Shown: positions 9,552 through 18,948 of the stretch, piece after piece
How the letters are laid out: every line of letters starts with the position of its first letter
How positions within the stretch are numbered: position 1 is the stretch's first letter
Origin: an uncultured Thermomicrobiales bacterium
GTDB taxonomy: Bacteria > Chloroflexota > Chloroflexia > Thermomicrobiales > UBA6265
Length of the DNA: 64,000 nt
Assembly: GCA_902806335.1 (NCBI GenBank)
Contig: CADCWG010000014.1
Coordinates: 1 to 64,000, forward strand
Direction: 5' to 3'
The notes under the pieces: model-generated
What the model saw: the letters and a program-made list of their open reading frames with translations, nothing else
What the model was told of the DNA's origin: nothing
Database searches by the model: none
Position numbers and translations under genes: made by a program

Positions 9552-11297
9552 ATGGCCCAGCCGGCCGTCGGAAAAGCGAACGAGACCCCTGATCGCTACG
9601 TCGCCCCCTCCGCCGAGTTCCGCGCCGACCGCTACTACCGCTACGCGGAGTTGACCGATCTGCTCCACAGCTGGGCCGCGGCATACCCGGAGCTGGCCGC
9701 GGTCGAGAGCATCGGCAAGAGCTACGAGGGGCGCGACATCTGGGCCCTCACCCTGACCAACCGCGCGACGGGGCCCGACGCCGAGAAGCCGGCCTACTAC
9801 GTCGACGCGAACATCCACGCCGGCGAGGTGACCGGCTCGGCGGTGGCGCTCTTCACCGCCCACCACCTGCTCACCGGGTACGGCGACGACCCGCGGGCGA
9901 CGCGCCTGCTCGATGAGACCGCCCTCTACGTCGTCCCGCGGATCGGCGTCGACGGGGCCGAGCGCTACCTCGCCTCGCCGGAGCAGATGCGCTCCTCCGT
10001 CCGGCCCTGGCCCGAGCCGGAGCCGCAGGACGGCGTCCAGCGGGAGGATCTCGACGGCGACGGCTGGGTAACCCAGATGCGCGTCCGCGACCCCCACGGG
10101 CCGTGGAAGGTCTCGACCAGGGACCCGCGCCTGATGGTCCGCCGCGGTCCGGACGAGACCGGCGGCGAGTACTACTTCGTCTTCCCCGAGGGGACGATCA
10201 AGGATTACGACGGCGGCGAGGTCAAGGTCGCGCCGCCGCTCTGGGGGCTGGACAACAACCGCAACTTCCCGGCGCGCTGGGGACCCGAGTGGGAGCAGCG
10301 CGGGGCCGGCGCCTACCCGCTCTCGGAGCCGGAGACGCGGGCGGTCGCCGACTTCATGCTCGCCCACCCCAACATCCACGGCACCCAGCATTACCACACC
10401 TTCTCGGGCGTGATCCTCCGCGCCTCGGCGCTGCGCGCCGACGAGGACCTCGCGAAGGCCGACCTCAAGACCTACAAGGCCCTCGCCGAGCTGGGGACCG
10501 AGGAGACCGGCTACCGGGTCGTCTCGATCTTCCACGACTTCGCCTACGACAAGAAGAAGCCGATGATGGGCAACCACCTCGACTGGGTCTTCGACTCGCT
10601 CGGCTGCTTCGGCTTCGCGACCGAGCTCTGGAGCTTGCCGGCGAAGGCGGGGATCGAGGTCGTCGACTTCCTCAAGTTCTTCGACGAGCGGTCCGAAGAC
10701 GACGACCTCGCGATGCTGAAGGTGCTCGACCAGCAGCTGGGCGGCAGCGGGTACAAGCCCTGGGTGCCGTTCGAGCACCCGCAGCTGGGTCCGGTCGAGA
10801 TCGGGGGCTGGGAGTTCAAGTTCACCTTCCAGAATCCCCCCGGGCCGTTCCTCGAGGAGGAGTGCCGCCGGAACGCCGGCTTCACCCTCCGCGCGATGGG
10901 CACCGCGCCGCGCCTCGAGTTGGTCGAGGCCTCGACCGAGCCGCTCGGGGGCGACCTCCACAAGGTGGCGGCGGTGGTCGGGAACGCCGGATTCCTCCCC
11001 ACCTACGTCAGCGAGTCGGGTAAGGCGACGGGAAGGATCAAGCCGGTCAGCGCCACGCTCGGGCTCGGCGACGGGATGGCCCTGGTCGGCGGCGAGGAGG
11101 AGACGGAACTCGGCCACCTGATGGGTCGCGCCGACCAGTACGAGGCCTTCAGCGTCTTCCCGGCCTACGGCAACAGCACGCGGCGCCGGGTCGAGTGGAT
11201 CGTCCGCGCCCCCGACGCCGGGACGGTAACGGTGACCGCCACCTCGCCCAAGGGCGGGGTCGTCCGGCGGGAGTTGACGCTGGGGACGGTGGGCTGA
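9552..11297 (+). CDS. M14-family zinc carboxypeptidase
   Basis: YYVDANIHAGEVTGSAV (HxxE zinc motif), LDNNRNFPARWG, HGTQHYHTFSGVILR, CFGFATELWSLP. Confidence 0.88.
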   Translation: MAQPAVGKANETPDRYVAPSAEFRADRYYRYAELTDLLHSWAAAYPELAAVESIGKSYEGRDIWALTLTNRATGPDAEKPAYYVDANIHAGEVTGSAVALFTAHHLLTGYGDDPRATRLLDETALYVVPRIGVDGAERYLASPEQMRSSVRPWPEPEPQDGVQREDLDGDGWVTQMRVRDPHGPWKVSTRDPRLMVRRGPDETGGEYYFVFPEGTIKDYDGGEVKVAPPLWGLDNNRNFPARWGPEWEQRGAGAYPLSEPETRAVADFMLAHPNIHGTQHYHTFSGVILRASALRADEDLAKADLKTYKALAELGTEETGYRVVSIFHDFAYDKKKPMMGNHLDWVFDSLGCFGFATELWSLPAKAGIEVVDFLKFFDERSEDDDLAMLKVLDQQLGGSGYKPWVPFEHPQLGPVEIGGWEFKFTFQNPPGPFLEEECRRNAGFTLRAMGTAPRLELVEASTEPLGGDLHKVAAVVGNAGFLPTYVSESGKATGRIKPVSATLGLGDGMALVGGEEETELGHLMGRADQYEAFSVFPAYGNSTRRRVEWIVRAPDAGTVTVTATSPKGGVVRRELTLGTVG

Positions 11298-11342
11298 CGT
11301 CGCCGGTCGCGACAGTCACGCCGGCGGCACCGGGCGGCCCCG

Positions 11343-12311
11343 ATGCCGATCCCGGCGTCCATGCGTAAGCCGGACGTCGATCCCGCCGCCGTCCGCGCCG
11401 TCCTCGGCCGCGTCTTCGGCTCGGCGGATGGGCTCATTATCGCGCGCACGCCGGACGGCACCTCGACCAAGGTCTATCGCGTCCAGCGGGGCGAGGAGAC
11501 GTTCTATCTCCGGGGCGCCGAGACCGAGTGCGCGAGCCTGGCGCTGGAGGCCCTGGCCCACCGGCTACTGCGGGCGCACGGGGTCAGGGTGCCCGAGGTC
11601 GTGCACCTCGAACCGTTCGACGCGGGGCTCCGCCGCTCGGTGATGGTGACCACTGCGATCCCCGGTCAGGCGCTGGCGCGGTTGCCGCCGGGGCGTCCCG
11701 TCGGGTCGATCCTGGCCGAGGCGGGACGGGACCTCGCGCTCCTCAACGGCGTCCCGGTCGCCGGGTTCGGCTGGGTGCGCCGGGACGACCCTGCGGCGAC
11801 CTCACTGCGTGCCGAGTTGCCGTCCCTCGCGGCCTTCGCCCTGGGCGGCCTCGACGATCAGCTCCGTCGGGTGCGCGGCCGCTTCTTCCCCCCTGCCGAG
11901 GTCGCGGCGATTGGGCGCGCGGTGGCCGCCCACCGCGCGCTCCTCGATCTCGAAGCCGGAGTTGGATCGCTCGCGCATGGCGACCTCGACCTTACCCACG
12001 TCTTTCAGCGTGACGGCGTCTACACCGGCCTGATCGACCTGGGCGAGATCCGCGGCGCCGAGCCGACCTACGACCTGGGGCACGTCGCCCTCCACGACGG
12101 CGAGACGCTCCCGGTCCCGGGTCTCCCCGCGCTGCTCGCCGGCTACCGGGAGGTCTCGCCGCTCTCGGATGACCACCTTCGGCGGATCCACCTCTCCGCG
12201 CTGCTGATCGGCGTCCGGGCCCTGGCCCGGGCCTCGGAGCGGCCGCCCGCCGCGCACCACCGAGGGAACGTCGCGGCGACGAGGCGGATGCTCGCGGCAC
12301 TCGCCGCCTGA
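11343..12311 (+). CDS. Aminoglycoside phosphotransferase (APH)-fold kinase
   Basis: SLAHGDLDLTHVFQRDGVYTGLIDLGEIRGAEPTYDLGHVALHDG matches the APH catalytic HGD...D pattern. Confidence 0.8.
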   Translation: MPIPASMRKPDVDPAAVRAVLGRVFGSADGLIIARTPDGTSTKVYRVQRGEETFYLRGAETECASLALEALAHRLLRAHGVRVPEVVHLEPFDAGLRRSVMVTTAIPGQALARLPPGRPVGSILAEAGRDLALLNGVPVAGFGWVRRDDPAATSLRAELPSLAAFALGGLDDQLRRVRGRFFPPAEVAAIGRAVAAHRALLDLEAGVGSLAHGDLDLTHVFQRDGVYTGLIDLGEIRGAEPTYDLGHVALHDGETLPVPGLPALLAGYREVSPLSDDHLRRIHLSALLIGVRALARASERPPAAHHRGNVAATRRMLAALAA

Positions 12312-12323
12312 CCGCGCCGCGGG

Positions 12324-13220
12324 TCAGCCGACGTCCTCGGGCACGTCGCCCGAGACGGCCCCCAGCTTGTCGGGGTTGACCACCAGGCGGATGCCGACGA
12401 TCCGCTCGCCGGCGAAGTCGAGCGTTACCGCCCCGAACGGCATCCCCTCGACGACGGAGACGAAGCCAGCCTGACCGTTGAGGCGGGTCGGGAGCGACGA
12501 GATCGGAACCTTCGCGCTGGACGCGAGACCGACCAGGGCTCGTGCGACCCGGTCGGCTCCGGTGATCGGGCGCCGGGGGGCAGGGGCGCGTCCGCCGCCG
12601 TCCGACCAGAACGTCACATCGTCGGCGAGGAGGGTTCGGAGCGCGTCGAGGTCGCCGGACGTGCAGGCCCGGATGAACGACGCGGTCAGGCGCTCGGCGG
12701 CGGCCGGCGGCGGCGCGAAGCGGGGCCGACGCTCGGCGATCCGCGCCCGGGCTCGCCGGGCGAGTTGGCGGCAGGTGGACTCCGGCATGCCTACCACGTC
12801 GGCCACCTCCGCGTACGGGTAGGCGAAGACGTCGTGGAGGAGGAAGGCGGCCCGCTCGGTCGGCGTCAGCGTCTCGAGCAGGACGAGGAAGGCCACCGAG
12901 AGCGACTCGGCCAGCGCCACCGACTCGCCGGGGTCGAGCGCCGCTTCGCCGTCGGTGGCCACCGGCTCCGGGAGCCAGGGGCCGACGTAGGTCTCCCGCC
13001 GGACCCGCGCGTCCCGCAGCACGTCGATCGCCAGCCGGGTGGTGACCGTCGTCAGCCAGGCCCGCGGCTCGCGGACCTCCGTGCCTTCCGCGATCGCGGT
13101 GGACCAGCGGACGAACGCTTCCTGGACGACGTCTTCCGCCTCGGCGGCGCTGCCGAGCATCCGGTAGGCGATCGCGAACAGCCGGCCGCGGTTCTCGGCG
13201 TAGGTCTCTTCCGTGGTCAT
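12324..13220 (-). CDS. sigJ: ECF41-type (SigJ-like) RNA polymerase sigma factor with SnoaL-like C-terminal extension
   Basis: Sigma-2 FAIAYRMLGSAAEAEDVVQEAFVRW, sigma-4 YPYAEVADVVGMPESTCRQLARRARARI, ECF41 hallmarks GPWLPEP and VVNPDKL. Confidence 0.9.
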   Translation of the reverse strand: MTTEETYAENRGRLFAIAYRMLGSAAEAEDVVQEAFVRWSTAIAEGTEVREPRAWLTTVTTRLAIDVLRDARVRRETYVGPWLPEPVATDGEAALDPGESVALAESLSVAFLVLLETLTPTERAAFLLHDVFAYPYAEVADVVGMPESTCRQLARRARARIAERRPRFAPPPAAAERLTASFIRACTSGDLDALRTLLADDVTFWSDGGGRAPAPRRPITGADRVARALVGLASSAKVPISSLPTRLNGQAGFVSVVEGMPFGAVTLDFAGERIVGIRLVVNPDKLGAVSGDVPEDVG

Positions 13221-13434
13221 CGGGCCTCCAGGTCGTCCATCGGGAATGGCGAAGTTCCGCTCGCCACGCGGCGGGCTCGTGCCGGTTCGGCCGCCCTGCC
13301 GTCCGAATAGTCACGGGCGCCGGTCAGACGCGCGCAGCCGCCCCCGCTTCGAGGCCAGTGGTGTCCAGCAGCCGTTCGCGCCGGCGGCCGGCGGGACCGG
13401 AGAAGGTGCGGGGGCCGAAGTTGCCGAAAGTAGA

Positions 13435-13461
13435 GACGGACGAACCGGTGCCGGCGTGACA
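13435..13461 (-). promoter_or_regulatory. Candidate ECF41-type promoter TGTCACG-N16-CGTC
   Basis: Minus strand TGTCACG CCGGCACCGGTTCGTC CGTC, upstream of and on the same strand as the ECF41 gene. Confidence 0.45.
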
Positions 13462-13768
13462 GCGTCCCGCGAAGCGCCCAGGCGCCCAGGCGCCCGGGCG
13501 TGAACGGGCGGGGTGATCTGGGTGCTGGTCATCACGCGTCCCATCGCGACTGGACCGACGCCTCAGGAGGTCCTGACGAGTAGGATCGATGGCGACCCTT
13601 CGAGGCTTCGTCGGGATGGAGCACGGTGTGGAATGCGTCGCCGCGGATGCCCGACCGCGGGACTGCGGCATGGCAGGTGCGACCCCGGACCTACGGACGG
13701 CGCGGTCCCGGTGCGGTGAGAGGCCCAGTCCCCAAGGGACGGCCGATGTGGCATGCGAGGGACAGCGA

Positions 13769-14833
13769 ATGGACGCGGTACGACCTGGTCCGGATCAACC
13801 CAACTACTCGGCGGCCAACGAGGACCGGTTTCTCGGCGGGCTGCTCGGACTGGCTATCGGCGACGCGCTCGGGATGCCGGTCGAAGGCTGGTCGCGAGAC
13901 CGCATCGCGGCCGAGTTCGGCCGGATCGAGGGCTACCACCCGCGCCGCCAGCCGGGGCGCGACGAGGTCGCGGCGGGCGAGTTCACCGACGAGACCGAGT
14001 TCGCGCTCTGCGTGGTCGAGTCGGTCACCACCAACCGCGGCACGATCGACGTCGACAACATCGGCGCCCGGCTGCTGTACCTGGCTCGGGGCGAGTCGCG
14101 GCGCTGGCTCGGCGCGGCGACCGCGGCCGCGCTGGACCGCGCCGACGAGACGGGCGAGTTCCGGGTCGCACTTGACGAGGACGGCCCCGCGACCGGTGAC
14201 GTCGCCACCCGTGGCGTGCCGATCGGACTCCTCCACGCGGTCGGCCGCTTCGACGCGGCGTCGCTGCGGGCAGCCGCCGAGGTCGTCACCCGCCTCACCC
14301 ACGGCAGCCCGGCGGCGATCGCGGCCACGACCGCCGTTGCCTACGGGGTCAACCTGGCCGCGCGCGGCGAGGTGCCCCCGACCCGGTGGGCCCGGGACAC
14401 CGCCGAGTTCCTGGGCGGCGGCGCGCTGAGCGAGTCCCTCGCCCAGGCGGCGGACCTCGCGGACGCGACGACGCCGGTGGCCGATGCGCTGGCCGCCCTT
14501 GGCACGGGCGAGGACGCGCGGGAGTCCGTCGCCGCCGGGTTCTACGCGGCGATCGTGGCGCCGGTCTTCGAGGCGGCGGTCTTCACCGCGGTCGAGGCGG
14601 GCGGCGATACCGACACCGTCGCCGCCGTCGCCGGGGCCCTGGCGGGCTCGACGCGGGGCGCGAGCGGGATCCCCCAGGGGCTGATCGACGGGCTCGGGGG
14701 GCGGATCTACGTCTCGCTCGCCGCGCCCTGGTTCCACCGCACGGCGCTCGGCCGGGCCGGCCTGATCATCGACCTCCGGCCCGAGGACGCCACCAGTCCC
14801 CCGCCCCGCCCCGATCTGCCGCCGCGGTACTGA
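13769..14833 (+). CDS. ADP-ribosylglycohydrolase family protein
   Basis: RFLGGLLGLAIGDALGMPVEGW, GEFTDETEFALCVVES, VEAGGDTDTVAAVAGALAGSTRGASGIP; start taken at MDAVRPGPDQP. Confidence 0.88.
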   Translation: MDAVRPGPDQPNYSAANEDRFLGGLLGLAIGDALGMPVEGWSRDRIAAEFGRIEGYHPRRQPGRDEVAAGEFTDETEFALCVVESVTTNRGTIDVDNIGARLLYLARGESRRWLGAATAAALDRADETGEFRVALDEDGPATGDVATRGVPIGLLHAVGRFDAASLRAAAEVVTRLTHGSPAAIAATTAVAYGVNLAARGEVPPTRWARDTAEFLGGGALSESLAQAADLADATTPVADALAALGTGEDARESVAAGFYAAIVAPVFEAAVFTAVEAGGDTDTVAAVAGALAGSTRGASGIPQGLIDGLGGRIYVSLAAPWFHRTALGRAGLIIDLRPEDATSPPPRPDLPPRY

Positions 14834-14975
14834 CCGGGGCGGCGGGTCGGATCTGGGGAGGAGACGGGCAGGGGAGAGCCGGGCCGGCCCCGTTGGACCG
14901 GGACGAGCGGTCGGCCGAGTCGCGTCCCGGATGCGGCGCGTGGGGAGTTCCTCCCCGTCGGCTGTCTTGTCGCCC

Positions 14976-15587
14976 CTACTCGTCAGCGAACCGTTCTTCC
15001 CGCCAGGGGTCGGCGCTGTTGCTGTAGCCGTAGCGCTCCCAGAACCCCTGGCGATCCTCGGCCAGGAACTCGACGCCACGGACCCACTTCGCGCTCTTCC
15101 AGCCGTAGCGCTTGGGGACGACCACCCGCACGGGGTAGCCGTGCTCGGGCGTCAGCACCGCGCCGTCGTGCTTTAGGGCGAAGAGCACGTCGTCGTCTTC
15201 GAAGACCGCCAGCGGGATGTTGGCGGTGTAGCCGCCGTCGCAGTGGAAGACGACGAACCGCGCCGCCGGCCTCACCCCGGCCGCCTCCGCGACGGATCGA
15301 CCGGAGACGCCCTCCCAGTCGTTGTCGAGCTTGCTCCAGCGCGTCACGCAGTGCATGTCGGCGTGGACCGTCGTCCGGGGCAGGGCCTGGAAGGCCGCCC
15401 AGTCGTAGCGGAGCTCGCGCTCGACCACGCCGAAGACCCGGAAGTCCCAGGTGGTCGGGTCGAACGCGGGGATGTCACCGTAGTGGAGAACGGGCCAGCG
15501 CCGGGTGAGGTGCTGGCCGGGCGGCGTCCGCTCTGCCAGCTCCGGGTCGACCTGCGGGCGCTTGAGGCCCATCGAGCGGAAGACCAT
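14976..15587 (-). CDS. Sulfite-oxidase-like molybdopterin oxidoreductase
   Basis: LTRRWPVLHYGDIPAFDPTTWDFRVFGVV, HADMHCVTRWSKLDNDWEGVSG, HCDGGYTANIPL, LTPEHGYPVRVVVPKRYGWKSAKWVRGVEF. Confidence 0.88.
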   Translation of the reverse strand: MVFRSMGLKRPQVDPELAERTPPGQHLTRRWPVLHYGDIPAFDPTTWDFRVFGVVERELRYDWAAFQALPRTTVHADMHCVTRWSKLDNDWEGVSGRSVAEAAGVRPAARFVVFHCDGGYTANIPLAVFEDDDVLFALKHDGAVLTPEHGYPVRVVVPKRYGWKSAKWVRGVEFLAEDRQGFWERYGYSNSADPWREERFADE

Positions 15588-15778
15588 CGGGAACAACCTC
15601 CGGGCGGAGCCGTGGATTCGGACGGGGGAGGAACCAGGGAGGAAGCATCGGGAGCCGCCCGGCCGCATCGCCGCCCAGCCGTGCCCCGCACGGGAGCATG
15701 AGGCATGCCAGTCTGCGGGCCGTGGTGGCTGGGACGACCGTGCCCCGGACCAAGGCGCGACGGCCCAGCGAGGCTGCT

Positions 15779-15805
15779 CTAGCACTCTCGCGACGAGAGT
15801 GCCAG
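15779..15805. promoter_or_regulatory. CIRCE-like (HrcA operator) inverted repeat
   Basis: CTAGCACTC-TCGCGACGA-GAGTGCCAG; arms pair 8/9 with the canonical N9 spacer. Confidence 0.85.
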
Positions 15806-15810
15806 CCGCG

Positions 15811-15839
15811 CTTGACGGGGTAGGGGCGGCCGCTATACT
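15811..15839 (+). promoter_or_regulatory. Sigma-70-type promoter for dnaJ
   Basis: CTTGAC (15811-15816) - N17 - TATACT (15834-15839). Confidence 0.8.
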
Positions 15840-15956
15840 TCGGGAACCGGCTCCGCGCGCCGCCGCGACGAGGGGGGAAGCCTCCGCGCGGCACGGCCGC
15901 GTGTCCCGCGCCACCCAGCCCTCGCCGCCCCGGCGGCCCCCAGCGACCGAACCGTC

Positions 15957-17114
15957 ATGCCCACCGACCAGGACACCATGAGCGAGAAGCGCGACTACTA
16001 CGACGTGCTCGGCGTGGCCCGCGCCGCCACGGCCGACGAGATCAAGCGTGCCTACCGCGCCCTCGCTCGTCAGTACCACCCCGACGTCAACCGCGAGGAC
16101 GGCGCCGAGGAGCGATTCAAGGAGATCAACGAGGCCTACGAGGTCCTCGCCGACGGCGACCGTCGGGCCGTCTACGATCGCTTCGGGCACGCCGCGGCCG
16201 GCATGAACGGCGGGGGCGGCGACCCGTTCGGCGGCTTCGGGGCCTCCCCGTTCGGCGACCTGTTCGAGACCTTCTTCGGCGGCACCGCCGCCGGTCCCCA
16301 GCGGCGGCGGGCCGCCCCGGCACGCGGGGCGGACCTCGAGGTTGCGGTCACGCTGACGTTCGAGGAGGCGGTCTTCGGCGCCGCGAAGGACGTCGAGCTG
16401 ACCCGCTTCGAGACCTGCGAGGCCTGCCACGGGTCACGGATGCGCGACGGCCAGACGCCCCCGCGCTGCCAGACGTGCGGTGGCTCGGGCGAGGTGCGGC
16501 GGGTCCAGCAGACCATCCTCGGCCAGTTCATGACCTCCGCGCCGTGCTCCACCTGCCGCGGCGAGGGCGTGACCATCACCGACCCCTGCCCCTCCTGCAA
16601 GGGGCGGGGCCGCTCGTCCCACGCGCGGTCGATCACCGTCACGATCCCGCCCGGGATCGACGAGAGCGCCACGCTTCGACTCAGCGGCCAGGGCGAGGCG
16701 AGCGCCCAGGGTGGCCCGGCGGGCAACCTGTACGTCAAGGTCCGGGTCCAGCCGCACCCGCTGTTTACCCGGAACAACAAGACCATCCAGCTCGAGGTCG
16801 GGGTCAACGTCGCCCAGGCCGCGCTCGGCGACGAGATCGAGGTCGAGACGCTCGATGGCCCGGTGGCGCTTCGGGTCCCCGCCGGGACGCAGTCGGGGCA
16901 GCAGTTCCGCCTCCGCGGCCGGGGCGTGCCCGACCTCCGCGGCGGCGACCGTGGCGACCAGCTGGTCACGGTCCAGGTGATGACGCCGCGCGACCTGACC
17001 GACGAGCAGCGCGAACTGTTCGAGGCGCTGGCCGACAGCCTGGGCAGCGAGGTGACCCAGCAGCCGGTGCACCGCGGCTTCTTCGACAAGGTCAAGGACG
17101 TCCTCGGCGTCTAG
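15957..17114 (+). CDS. dnaJ: Chaperone DnaJ
   Basis: RDYYDVLGVARAATADEIKRAYRALARQYHPDVN (HPD), G/F region, four CxxCxGxG-type repeats (CEACHGSR, CQTCGGSG, CSTCRGEG, CPSCKGRG); MSEKRDYYD at 15978 is an alternative start. Confidence 0.97.
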   Translation: MPTDQDTMSEKRDYYDVLGVARAATADEIKRAYRALARQYHPDVNREDGAEERFKEINEAYEVLADGDRRAVYDRFGHAAAGMNGGGGDPFGGFGASPFGDLFETFFGGTAAGPQRRRAAPARGADLEVAVTLTFEEAVFGAAKDVELTRFETCEACHGSRMRDGQTPPRCQTCGGSGEVRRVQQTILGQFMTSAPCSTCRGEGVTITDPCPSCKGRGRSSHARSITVTIPPGIDESATLRLSGQGEASAQGGPAGNLYVKVRVQPHPLFTRNNKTIQLEVGVNVAQAALGDEIEVETLDGPVALRVPAGTQSGQQFRLRGRGVPDLRGGDRGDQLVTVQVMTPRDLTDEQRELFEALADSLGSEVTQQPVHRGFFDKVKDVLGV

Positions 17115-17232
17115 CGGCGCCGGTCGCGAAGGGGCCGCCCCTGGGCCGGCCGGGGAGCGACTTGTGCCTTCGACCTTCCCGCCCGACCCCGGGCGGAACG
17201 CCCCAACGGGACCGTACGAACGCGCCTCCGGC

Positions 17233-17262
17233 TTGACAGCCCGGTCGGCGCGACCGTAGCAT
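17233..17262 (+). promoter_or_regulatory. Promoter for tRNA-Gln
   Basis: TTGACA (17233-17238) - N18 - TAGCAT (17257-17262), about 20 nt before the tRNA. Confidence 0.65.
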
Positions 17263-17282
17263 GACGTTGATCATAGGACCGA

Positions 17283-17353
17283 TGGCGGGTGGTGAAATGG
17301 TATCACAAGGGTCTTTGGAACCTTTGTTTCAGGTTCGAATCCTGGCCCGCCAG
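17283..17353 (+). tRNA. tRNA-Gln (anticodon TTG)
   Basis: Acceptor TGGCGGG/CCCGCCA plus G discriminator, anticodon arm AGGGT-CTTTGGA-ACCTT, T-arm CAGG-TTCGAAT-CCTG; U1-A72 pair is typical of tRNA-Gln. Confidence 0.95.
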
Positions 17354-17436
17354 CCCGCCATTGCATATGTGGCCGTCGCCCCAGAGTCACAGTGTCGGAT
17401 GCCCCTCCCGGTGACCGTACCCCGGCCGACAATCTC

Positions 17437-18948
17437 ATGACCTTGCCCCATTCGTCGTCGCGACCGCCGTCCACTCCCGCTGTCCCGGGAGGCGCGGACC
17501 CGCTCGCCCTGGTCGTCCTCGCGGCGGGCGGTGGCACCCGGATGCGGTCCCTGCTGCCCAAGCCCCTCCACCCCGTCGCCGGGCTGCCGATGGCGAGCCA
17601 TGTGCTCCGAGCCGGCGCGGCCGCGAACCCGGCGACCACGGTCCTCGTCGTGGGCAACGCCGCGCCGGACCTCGCCGACCGCCTCGGCGTCGGCGACACG
17701 GTCGTCAGCGTGCGGCAGGATCCGCCCCGTGGCACCGGCGACGCCGTCGCCCGTGCGCTGGCCGCGGTCGGGCGGGCCCGGTGGGTGCTGGTCCTCTACG
17801 CCGATCATCCCCTGCTCGACGCCGGGACGGTCACGGCGCTCGTCGCCGGCGCCCGAGCGGCCGAGGCGCGGGTCACGGTCCTCACCTGCGCCCTCCCCGA
17901 TGCCGGGTCCTACGGGCGGATGGTGCGGGACGGGGCCGGTCGGGTGACGGGAATCGTCGAGAAGGCCGACGACGACCCGGACGCCCGGCGGGGCGCGGCC
18001 GAGATCAACAGCGGGATGATGGTCCTCGACGCGGCCTGGGCACGGGAGGCGCTGGCCGGTCTGGCGCCGAGCCCGGCGACCGGCGAGTACTACCTGACCG
18101 ACCTCGTCGGCCTGGCGGTGGCCGGCCACGCCAAGGGCGAGCCGTGGCCGGTGGCGACCGTCGCCGCGCCGCCGGAGGTCGCCACCGGCGTCAACGACCT
18201 GACCCAGCTCGCGGCCGCCGAGGCGGTGGTCCTTGCCCGGGTCCGGCGCCGGCTGATGCTCGGCGGGGTCACGCTGCGCGGGCCGGAGACGATCTTCGTC
18301 GACGAGGATGTGGTCGTCGGGCCCGACACGACCATCCTGCCCTTTACCACCCTGCTCGGGGGGACCCGGATCGGCGCCGGGTGCACGGTCGGCCCCCACG
18401 CGACGCTGGAGCGGTCCACCCTCGGTGACGGGGTGACGGTCCGGGCCTCGACGCTGACCGACGCGACGGTCGCCGATGGGGCGGACGTCGGGCCCTACGC
18501 CCACCTCCGGGCCGGGGCGGTGATCGGGCCGCGGGCGCACATCGGCAACTACGCCGAGTTGAAGAACGCCCGGGTCGGCGCGGCGGCCAAGATCGGCCAC
18601 GTCAGCTACGTTGGCGACGCGTCGGTCGGCGAGCGCGCCAACATCGGCGCCGGCACGATCGTCGCCAACTACGACGGCCGGGCCAAGCACCACACCGAGA
18701 TCGGCGACGACGCCTTCATCGGCAGCAACACCGTGCTCCGGGCGCCGGTCCGGGTCGGCGCCCGGAGCACGACCGGCGCAAGTTCCTTCGTCAACCGCGA
18801 CGTTCCGGACGACACGCTCGTCGTCGGCGTTCCGGCCCGGCCCGCGCGCCGGGTGCGCTCGGCGCCGCCCGACGGCGACGGCCACGCCACGGCACACGGC
18901 ACGACCGCGGCAGCGGTCGACGAGACATCGGTGGAGGGCAACACCTAG
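17437..18948 (+). CDS. glmU: Bifunctional N-acetylglucosamine-1-phosphate uridyltransferase/glucosamine-1-phosphate acetyltransferase
   Basis: LALVVLAAGGGTRMRSLLPKPLHPVAGLPM plus left-handed beta-helix repeats (GPYAHLRAGAVIGPRAHIGNYAELKNARVGAAAKIGHVSYVGDA). Confidence 0.93.
   Translation: MTLPHSSSRPPSTPAVPGGADPLALVVLAAGGGTRMRSLLPKPLHPVAGLPMASHVLRAGAAANPATTVLVVGNAAPDLADRLGVGDTVVSVRQDPPRGTGDAVARALAAVGRARWVLVLYADHPLLDAGTVTALVAGARAAEARVTVLTCALPDAGSYGRMVRDGAGRVTGIVEKADDDPDARRGAAEINSGMMVLDAAWAREALAGLAPSPATGEYYLTDLVGLAVAGHAKGEPWPVATVAAPPEVATGVNDLTQLAAAEAVVLARVRRRLMLGGVTLRGPETIFVDEDVVVGPDTTILPFTTLLGGTRIGAGCTVGPHATLERSTLGDGVTVRASTLTDATVADGADVGPYAHLRAGAVIGPRAHIGNYAELKNARVGAAAKIGHVSYVGDASVGERANIGAGTIVANYDGRAKHHTEIGDDAFIGSNTVLRAPVRVGARSTTGASSFVNRDVPDDTLVVGVPARPARRVRSAPPDGDGHATAHGTTAAAVDETSVEGNT

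Noticed and set aside
9384-11117. 577-aa minus-strand ORF opposite the M14 peptidase
   Set aside because: Antisense shadow ORF without recognisable motifs.
13474-13497. GCGCCCAG tandem repeats before the ADP-ribosylglycohydrolase gene
   Set aside because: Only about three short GC-rich units; no partner copies or clear function.
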